Below are positions 1 through 5,012 of a stretch of DNA of 9,380 bases, piece by piece; positions within the stretch are counted from its first letter, which is position 1; every line of letters begins with the position of its first letter. Below the pieces are notes generated by a model, which was not told the DNA's origin, did not search any database, and saw only the letters and a list, made by a program, of their open reading frames with translations. The DNA lies in the NCBI GenBank assembly GCA_964544345.1, contig CAZJBT010000091.1, forward strand, positions 1 through 9,380, given 5' to 3'. Source of the stretch: CAKTOF01 sp964544345 (GTDB lineage: Bacteria > Bacillota > Clostridia > Oscillospirales > Oscillospiraceae). The position numbers were made by a program, and so were the translations under genes.

Positions 1-31
1 GTACTTTTTTGTAATTCTTGCAGATGTGCAT
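1..31 (-). CDS. Possible 5' end of a leftward gene (istA-like?), cut by window edge
   Basis: An ATG at 31-29 on the minus strand opens a frame that leaves the window after ten codons, reading MHICKNYKKV. Clostridial IS21 IstA transposases often begin with a similar short M..NY(K/R)K(I/V)L stretch ahead of a helix-turn-helix, which fits the repeat-rich DNA upstream. Ten residues are too few for a secure call, and no good Shine-Dalgarno precedes this ATG. A second minus-strand frame over the same bases (reading YYFQQVFRDPDEENAHLQEL) also looks protein-like but has no start codon after its upstream stop. Treat this as a pointer to the neighbouring sequence only. Confidence 0.22.
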   Translation of the reverse strand, partial: MHICKNYKKV

Positions 32-170
32 TTTCTTCGTCCGGATCACGAAATACTTGTTGAAAATAGTATTGCAGTCAGGTCTAATGAGTGGTAGAAT
101 TATATAAGTTGAAGTGTACCTGCCCTTTTTTGAAAAAGTACACTTTTCTGAACACTTTCTGAAAAAAACG
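1..170 (-). mobile_element. Putative end of an IS21-like insertion sequence (partial)
   Basis: This AT-rich stretch contrasts with the GC-rich DNA to its right. Read on the minus strand from about 168 inward it shows a T run, then CAGAAAGTGTT and CAGAAAAGTGTAC in tandem (163-138), then TTTTTCAAAAAAG. An 8-base inverted repeat, AAGTGTAC (112-119) and GTACACTT (138-145), spans the block. A perfect TATAAT lies at 104-99 on the minus strand, without a convincing -35. Multiple short terminal repeats of this kind, followed closely by a leftward transposase gene, are typical of IS21-family (istA/istB) ends. The family assignment rests on remembered resemblance of the repeats and on the first residues of a leftward reading frame. 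The outer boundary and the 5'-TG tip expected for the family are not clearly visible. It could instead be an ordinary operator region. Confidence 0.4.
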
Positions 171-191
171 CCCGCCGCGCTTCGACGGCGG
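162..191 (-). terminator. Second of two tandem intrinsic terminators (minus strand)
   Basis: On the minus strand, CCGCCG (191-186), an 8-base loop and CGGCGG (177-172) form a GC-rich stem. Three bases then lead into a run of seven T (168-162). This is a standard rho-independent layout just beyond the first terminator of the ftsH-mscS-DUF368 transcript. The T run may also belong to the adjacent putative IS end. Confidence 0.55.
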
Positions 192-202
192 CGCATAATG
201 GC

Positions 203-258
203 AAAAAAGCGCCCATCCCGGTCATGCGTCTGTGCAAGACCGGGATGGGCGGGTTTTT
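203..258 (-). terminator. Intrinsic terminator, bidirectional, end of the ftsH operon
   Basis: A perfect 14-base-pair stem, CGCCCATCCCGGTC (210-223) with GACCGGGATGGGCG (238-251), encloses a 14-base loop. On the minus strand it is followed by six T (208-203), and on the plus strand by five T (254-258), so it can stop transcription both ways. It sits one base past the TGA (262-260) proposed as the ancestral stop of the DUF368 gene, which supports that stop as the original gene end. Confidence 0.85.
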
Positions 259-259
259 A

Positions 260-1191
260 TCATGCTCCGGCTTTTCTACCGCAGCGGGCGTCGGCATTCT
301 TGCCGCGCGCAGGTGTTTTTCGCTCAGGCGGCGCAGGAACTCCAGAACCAGCAAGACGGCGATGCCGAGCAAAAAAGCCGGACATCCGAAAGGTCGGGAG
401 CGTGAGCGGCAGCATCGGCGACTCCATGGTTGTCGGCTCAAGACAGATGGCATACAGCGAGCCGAGCATCAGACCTAGAATAAGGAAGATCATTTGCGGC
501 CGGAATGTATGCATCGCCCGGCGGATGAAGCGGGCAAATATCCCCGCGCCGATCAGAAAGCCGAGCATCAGAATGGCCAGTCCCGGCAGCACGCCAGGTT
601 CAAGCTCGAACAGATGTGTCAACGCACGAAGCGTCGGCACATAAACGCCAAAAATCATCAGCAGGCTCGACCCGGAGATCCCGGGCAGCACCATCGCGCC
701 GATCGCCAGCATGCCGGTGAAAAACAGGTAGACAAAGTCAGCAGGGGAGAGCGAGAGATAATTGACCGCGCTGCTCACCAGCGGCGACTGCCACAGCGCA
801 GTCAGACCGACGACGGCGGCTGCACCGAGGAGAGTAAACCAGAAAGATCCCCCCGGTGATTGCGCAGCGTGTGCCGCTCTGCGCGCAGGATAAACGGAAT
901 AGAAGCGGAAGTAAGCCCAAGAAACAGGGAGCTGAGCAGATAGATATGCTGCTCAAGCAGCTCGGAGATCAAAAGAAGGGAAAGAACCAGCCCGACGCAC
1001 CAGCCCGCGCCGAGCTTACACAGATAGCGCAGAGCGGGTCTCCTTGGAGCGCGCTCCGAGCCAAACAGCGCGTTCAGCGCGCCAAGGAAGCGCTCATAAA
1101 AACCGAGTATGAATGCGATGGTGCCGCCGGACACACCGGGCACACTGTCCGCCAACGCCATACAGAACCCGTGAAACGCGGTCAAAAACAT
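260..1191 (-). pseudogene. DUF368 membrane protein (polyprenyl-phosphate transporter family), frameshifted
   Basis: Intact DUF368 proteins (PF04018) are polytopic membrane proteins; together with DedA proteins they have been shown to translocate undecaprenyl phosphate for envelope-carrier recycling. The frame starts at ATG 1191 with GAGGGAG about 9 bases upstream and reads MFLTAFHGFCMALADSVPGVSGG, the family N-terminus. It runs into a stop near 802. The matching continuation (FTLLGAAAVVGLTALW, then the second-half motif LPGISGSS) lies in another frame; one extra base in the C6 run at 849-854 would join them. Near 371-376 (A6) the membrane sequence LLGIAVLLVLEFLRRLSEK moves to a third frame; one base fewer joins it. 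A further base near the T5 at 316-320 would return to the TGA at 260, just before the terminator, giving a 310-residue protein. Without that last change the third frame runs to 100, through the terminator. As written, the product is truncated after about 130 residues. Sequencing error is possible, but similar homopolymers in neighbouring genes are read correctly. Confidence 0.8.
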
Positions 1192-1223
1192 GAGCTGATC
1201 TCCCTCTGCGCGTTACGCATAGA

Positions 1224-1247
1224 GCCGGCGCAGCAAGCTGCGCCGGC
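1224..1247. other. Intercistronic GC-rich hairpin between mscS and the DUF368 gene
   Basis: GCCGGCGCAG (1224-1233) and CTGCGCCGGC (1238-1247) form a perfect 10-base-pair stem with a CAAG loop. It lies 6 bases beyond the mscS stop and about 32 bases before the DUF368 start. No T run follows on either strand, so it is not a classical terminator. It may stabilise the upstream message or reduce expression of the distal gene. Confidence 0.6.
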
Positions 1248-1253
1248 AATCTC

Positions 1254-2075
1254 TTACTTTTCTTGCATATGGACATTCAGATGCGGGTATGTCATTTCGA
1301 TACCGCGCTCGTCAAAAACCTTCTTGACGTTTTCGATGATATCAAAGTGAGAATCCCAGTAATTCTCCGTCGGCGTCCATGCGCGCAAGATATATTCGAT
1401 CGAGTTCTCGCCGTAGCCGCTCACGCGGACAAAGACTGCAGGCGTGGCGAACACGGTCGGCACGAGATCAGCCGCCTCCTTCAGGGCGGCCTTGACCTCG
1501 TCGACCGGGGCGTCGTAGGAGGCGGTGAAGCTCAAATCGACGCGCCGCTTGTCGAGCGCCGTGTAGTTGATGATTTTTGCGGAGGAGACATCGCTGTTCG
1601 GAATGGAAATCTCCTTGTTGTCGACTGTGCGGATCTTGGTGTAGACCAGTCCGGTCTCCTCGATCGTTCCTGAGACCGTTCCGATCTCCACAAAGTCACC
1701 AACCTTGAACGGATGCGCGGAGAGTACCTGGATGCCGCCTGCAAAGTTGGAGAGCGTACCCTGCACAGCGAGAGAAATGGCAAGGCTGACCACGCTGAGT
1801 ACGGCGATGAGACTGGTGGCGTCGACGCCGAGCGATTCCGCAATGATGATGATGAGCACGGCCCATAAGACGATCTTCATGGTGGATCGCAGCACGGCGT
1901 GGAGACTTTTTTCGAGCTTTGAGCGTGAAAGAGCCGTGTCAAAGAGCTTGAGCAGCGCCTTGATGGCAAAGACGCCGACCAAAAGGATCAGGATCGCGGG
2001 AATGAGCTTTTCCAGCGTCAAAGAGCGGAAAAAGGAAGCAATGTTTTTGACGTCCTCAATTTCCTGCGTCGGCAT
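1254..2075 (-). CDS. mscS: MscS-family small-conductance mechanosensitive channel
   Basis: Predicted homo-heptameric membrane channel that opens under membrane tension to release solutes after hypo-osmotic shock. The 273-residue product has the core MscS layout: TM1 about 24-44, TM2 about 67-84, then the pore helix TM3 about 88-118, containing the Gly/Ala-rich SLAVQGTLSNFAGG (101-114). The beta domain follows at about 122-180, with HPFKVGDFVEI (121-131) and the IPNSDV signature (158-163). A C-terminal alpha/beta domain ends at HMQEK. There is no extra N-terminal domain, so it is the short core type. The ATG start is chosen because AGGAGGGG lies about 10 bases upstream, within the last codons of ftsH, whose TGA ends 3 bases before this ATG. 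Translational coupling with ftsH is therefore likely. The family call is secure; ion selectivity and gating cannot be read from the sequence. Confidence 0.95.
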   Translation of the reverse strand: MPTQEIEDVKNIASFFRSLTLEKLIPAILILLVGVFAIKALLKLFDTALSRSKLEKSLHAVLRSTMKIVLWAVLIIIIAESLGVDATSLIAVLSVVSLAISLAVQGTLSNFAGGIQVLSAHPFKVGDFVEIGTVSGTIEETGLVYTKIRTVDNKEISIPNSDVSSAKIINYTALDKRRVDLSFTASYDAPVDEVKAALKEAADLVPTVFATPAVFVRVSGYGENSIEYILRAWTPTENYWDSHFDIIENVKKVFDERGIEMTYPHLNVHMQEK

Positions 2076-2078
2076 GGA

Positions 2079-4001
2079 TCACCCCTCCTGATCGTGTAGC
2101 GCCTGCGTTTCGTCCGTCTCAGGAAGCTGCTTGTTTTCCGCATTGACATAGGCCATCAGCTCATCGCCTGTGATCGTCTCCTTCGTTTGCAGGTAGAGCG
2201 CGACTTCGTCGAGCAGCGGGCGGTGCTCGGCGAGTAGATTCTTTGCGTCGTCATAGCACGTCGAAAGCAGCTTGCGGACTTCCTCGTCCGCCTCTGCCGC
2301 AGTCGTATCAGCACAGTTGACAACGGAAGATCCGTCGAGATACTGGTTTCCGGTGTTGGAGAGCGCCATCAGGCCGAACCGGTCAGACATGCCGTACTGC
2401 ATGACCATCTTCCGCGCCAGATCAGTGGCACGCTCGATGTCGTTGGCGGCGCCTGTCGTCTTGGTACCGAACACCAGATGTTCTGCCGCGCGCCCGCCGA
2501 GCAGCGTGCGCAGCTCGACAAGCAGCTCATCTTTTGAGTTGAGGAATTTCTCCTCCTCCGGCATCTGCATGGTATAGCCAAGCGTGCCGGAGGTGTGCGG
2601 AACGATCGTGATTTTAGAGACCGGCTGCGTATGCTTCTGCAGCGCAGCGACGAGCGCGTGGCCGACCTCGTGATACGAGACGATGCGCTTTTCGGTGTCG
2701 GTCAGGACGGTGCCCTTCTTTTCCGTTCCGGCGATGACTGTTTCAAACGAGACGAGCAAGTCCTCCTGATTGACGGCCTGACGGCCGAGACGAACCGCGC
2801 GCAGCGCCGCCTCGTTGACCAAGTTGGCAAGATCCGCGCCGACCGCACCAGCGGTCGCTTGCGCGATCTTGTTCAGGTCGACGTCCTCTGCGAGCTTGAT
2901 GTTGCGCGTGTGAACGCGCAGCGTCTGATAGCGACCCGCGAGGTTCGGCCGGTCGACGATGATGCGCCGGTCAAAGCGACCCGCGCGCAGCAGCGCCTTG
3001 TCGAGCGTCTCCGGCCGGTTGGTCGCGGCCAGAATGACGACGCCCTTGCTCGAATCAAATCCGTCAATTTCCGAGAGAAGCTGGTTCAGCGTTTGCTCGC
3101 GTTCGTCGTTGCCGCCGAATTTGGAGTCGCGGCTCTTTCCGATCGCATCGATTTCATCGATGAAGATAATAGCGGGAGCCTGCTTGTTTGCCTCCTGGAA
3201 CAGACTGCGGACGCGGCTCGCACCGACTCCGACGAACATCTCGACGAAATCTGAACCGGCGATGGAGAAGAATGGCACGCCCGCTTCGCCGGCGACGGCC
3301 TTTGCCAGCAGTGTTTTGCCGGTGCCCGGCGGGCCGACGAGCAGTGCGCCCTTCGGCAGCTTTGCGCCGATGGCAGCGTATTTGTGTGGATTGTGCAGAA
3401 AGTCAATGATCTCCGTCAATGACTCCTTCGCCTCGTCCTGACCGGCGACATCCGCGAAGGTGACGCCGGTTTCCTTCTCCATGTAGACCTTTGCCTTGCT
3501 TTGCCCCATACCCATGACGCCGCCACCCATACGCTTGGACATCGAGCGCATCAAGAGATTGAATACAAGCATAATAATGGCGAACGGGAGCAGATAGCCA
3601 AGCAGCAACGTCAGAATCGGCGAGGTCTCCTCAATGACCTCACCGGAGTACTCCACACCTTGCCTGTCAAGCTCCTCTGTCAGCGTGGACAGATCCAAAT
3701 TCGGGATCAGGCCGGTGTAATAAATTGTCTGGCGGGAGAGATCGTTTTCGGCTTCCTCTTTTGTCAGGATGATGATACGGTCGTCCTGAAATTCCACCTC
3801 ACTGATTTTTTCCTGTTCGACCAGCTCGAGAAATTCAGAATAGCTGATCTCCTCAAGATATGAGGAGGAGAACATTGTGTAGGCATAATTGAACAAAAGA
3901 GTCAGCACTAGCGCAATGATGACGAACGGCACCCAAGATTGAAAAGGGTTTTTCCCTTCATTATTGTCACTTGTTTTTTTAGGATTTTGGTTATTCGCCA
4001 C
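2079..4001 (-). CDS. ftsH: ATP-dependent zinc metalloprotease FtsH
   Basis: Membrane-anchored hexameric AAA+ protease that extracts and degrades misassembled membrane proteins and selected regulators. The 640 residues follow the usual order: cytosolic N-tail, TM1 about 24-44, extracytoplasmic FtsH domain about 45-128, TM2 about 129-151, AAA domain about 180-425 and peptidase M41 domain about 430-615. Visible motifs are Walker A GPPGTGKT (223-230), pore loop MFVGVG (255-260), Walker B IIFIDEID (278-285), arginine fingers in GRFDRR (341-346), the zinc site HEVGH (444-448) and the third zinc ligand, probably D521 in AANDIERAT. All catalytic residues are present, so the enzyme should be active. 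HEVGH in place of the commoner HEAGH still satisfies HExxH and is familiar from Clostridia. The start is GTG at 4001, since AGGAGG (4014-4009) lies 7 bases upstream. It is the first gene of the unit with mscS and the DUF368 gene. The C-terminal tail is acidic and polar. Confidence 0.98.
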   Translation of the reverse strand: MANNQNPKKTSDNNEGKNPFQSWVPFVIIALVLTLLFNYAYTMFSSSYLEEISYSEFLELVEQEKISEVEFQDDRIIILTKEEAENDLSRQTIYYTGLIPNLDLSTLTEELDRQGVEYSGEVIEETSPILTLLLGYLLPFAIIMLVFNLLMRSMSKRMGGGVMGMGQSKAKVYMEKETGVTFADVAGQDEAKESLTEIIDFLHNPHKYAAIGAKLPKGALLVGPPGTGKTLLAKAVAGEAGVPFFSIAGSDFVEMFVGVGASRVRSLFQEANKQAPAIIFIDEIDAIGKSRDSKFGGNDEREQTLNQLLSEIDGFDSSKGVVILAATNRPETLDKALLRAGRFDRRIIVDRPNLAGRYQTLRVHTRNIKLAEDVDLNKIAQATAGAVGADLANLVNEAALRAVRLGRQAVNQEDLLVSFETVIAGTEKKGTVLTDTEKRIVSYHEVGHALVAALQKHTQPVSKITIVPHTSGTLGYTMQMPEEEKFLNSKDELLVELRTLLGGRAAEHLVFGTKTTGAANDIERATDLARKMVMQYGMSDRFGLMALSNTGNQYLDGSSVVNCADTTAAEADEEVRKLLSTCYDDAKNLLAEHRPLLDEVALYLQTKETITGDELMAYVNAENKQLPETDETQALHDQEG

Positions 4002-4030
4002 AGGAACACCTCCTAGCTTTTACAAAAAAT

Positions 4031-4059
4031 ATTATACCATAGTTTGTACCAACCCGCAA
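4031..4059 (-). promoter_or_regulatory. Promoter of the ftsH-mscS-DUF368 unit (extended -10)
   Basis: On the minus strand, TGGTATAAT gives a perfect -10 (4036-4031) with an extended TGn element. TTGCGG (4059-4054) lies 17 bases upstream as a partial -35. Transcription would begin near 4024, leaving a leader of about 20 bases that carries the AGGAGG of ftsH. I see no CIRCE or CtsR-type heat-shock operator. Confidence 0.75.
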
Positions 4060-4145
4060 CAAACCGCCGGCCGGCTTGCTGTGAATTTTCTGTAAATTTA
4101 AGTCTGTGCAGAGGAAAACCGCTGCCGAAATGGCGAAAATATGGG

Positions 4146-4181
4146 TTGCAAAACGTCTTTCCATATACTAAACTGAAAGAC
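4146..4181 (+). promoter_or_regulatory. Probable rlmB promoter overlapped by a 7-bp dyad
   Basis: TTGCAA (4146-4151) and TAAACT (4169-4174) are spaced 17 bases apart; TATACT at 4164-4169 is an alternative -10 with no matching -35. Around them, GTCTTTC (4155-4161) and GAAAGAC (4175-4181) form a perfect inverted repeat with a 13-base spacer containing the -10. This geometry suits a repressor operator. If transcription starts further upstream it could instead be an RNA hairpin ahead of the ribosome binding site. The promoter is divergent from that of ftsH. Confidence 0.45.
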
Positions 4182-4209
4182 ATGGAATTTGAAAAGTCAG
4201 GAGAAAAAT

Positions 4210-4989
4210 ATGAGTAAAAAACAGCAGGAAAGGCCTGCCACCGGACGGGAAGCGACGGACGAGACGCTGCTCGAGGGTCGCAATGCGGTGACTGAGGCGC
4301 TCCGCGCCGGGCGGACGATCGATAAGGTCTTCATTGCATCTGGAGAGACGGACAAAGCTCTCGCCCGCATCGCCGCGGTCGCGCGGCAGGCAGGCGCAGC
4401 CGTTGTCAAGTGCGATCGCAGGAAGCTCGATCAAATGAGTGCGACCGGCGCACATCAGGGCGTGATCGCGCAGGCGGCCGTCCATGCTTACTGCACGGTG
4501 GAGGATATGCTCGCTTTGGCGCGCGAGCGGGGAGAGGCTCCGCTTCTCGTGGTGTGCGACGAGCTGACCGATCCGCATAACCTCGGCGCGATCCTGCGTA
4601 CGGCGGAGTGTGCCGGGGCGCACGGCGTCATCATTCCGAAGCGCCGCAGCGTCGGTCTGACCGCTGTGGTCGGTAAAGCGTCGGCGGGCGCAGTGGAGTA
4701 TATGCCAGTCGCGCGCGTGATCCAGCTTGTGCAAACGATGGAGACGCTGAAAAAACAGGGTGTCTGGATCTACGGTACGTCGGCCGGCGGCGGCACGCCG
4801 CTCTATGAGGCGGATCTGCGCGGCCCGGCTGCGATTGTGATCGGCTCCGAGGGTAGTGGCATGAGCCGTCTCGTCAGCGAGAGCTGCGATTTCCAGGTCA
4901 GTATACCGATGAAAGGCAGAATTTCATCGCTGAACGCCTCTGCGGCCGCTGCGATCCTGCTTTATGAGGCCGTCCGCCAGAGACAATAA
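4210..4989 (+). CDS. rlmB: SPOUT-class rRNA 2'-O-ribose methyltransferase, RlmB/TrmH group 3
   Basis: Predicted cytosolic S-adenosylmethionine-dependent enzyme that methylates a guanosine 2'-OH in 23S rRNA (Gm2251 in E. coli RlmB); the exact target here is inferred from the family. The N-terminal RNA-binding substrate domain (about 20-95) opens with LLEGRNAVTEALRAGR. The SPOUT knot domain carries motif 1, DPHNLGAILRTAE (about 121-133), motif 2, IVIGSEGSGMSRL (about 209-221), and motif 3, IPMKGRISSLNASAAA (about 232-247), including the conserved Asn, Arg, Glu and Ser-Leu-Asn residues. The length, 259 residues, is normal. I place the start at ATG 4210 because AGGAG (4199-4203) lies 6 bases before it; an in-frame TTG at 4189 would put that site inside the gene. 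The next gene starts 23 bases after the stop, so the two are probably co-transcribed. Confidence 0.93.
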   Translation: MSKKQQERPATGREATDETLLEGRNAVTEALRAGRTIDKVFIASGETDKALARIAAVARQAGAAVVKCDRRKLDQMSATGAHQGVIAQAAVHAYCTVEDMLALARERGEAPLLVVCDELTDPHNLGAILRTAECAGAHGVIIPKRRSVGLTAVVGKASAGAVEYMPVARVIQLVQTMETLKKQGVWIYGTSAGGGTPLYEADLRGPAAIVIGSEGSGMSRLVSESCDFQVSIPMKGRISSLNASAAAAILLYEAVRQRQ

Positions 4990-5012
4990 ATCAAGTTTAA
5001 CGGGATGACACT

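Noticed and set aside
60..88. Plus-strand promoter-like TTGAAA-N17-TCTAAT
   Set aside because: It matches consensus well but sits in AT-rich DNA where matches are common, has no gene downstream on that strand, and would run into the bidirectional terminator. It could be an outward promoter of an IS end, but nothing here supports that further.
444..448. Suspected FtsH active-site change (HEVGH instead of HEAGH, residue numbers of FtsH)
   Set aside because: HExxH is intact and the third ligand is present; the Val variant is common in clostridial FtsH proteins.
114..644. Plus-strand frame across the DUF368 region and terminator
   Set aside because: It runs opposite conserved DUF368 sequence and through the terminator stem; its product is Arg/Pro/Ser-rich with no recognisable domain.
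2595..3254. Plus-strand frame opposite the ftsH AAA domain
   Set aside because: Antisense to a secure gene, with low-complexity Arg/Asp-rich translation and no ribosome binding site noted.
4066..4075. GCCGGCCGGC palindrome between the divergent promoters
   Set aside because: A loopless 10-base GC palindrome is likely by chance in this genome and overlaps no promoter element.
4189..4209. TTG start adding seven residues to RlmB
   Set aside because: The AGGAG at 4199-4203 would fall inside the gene; ATG 4210 is correctly spaced from it.
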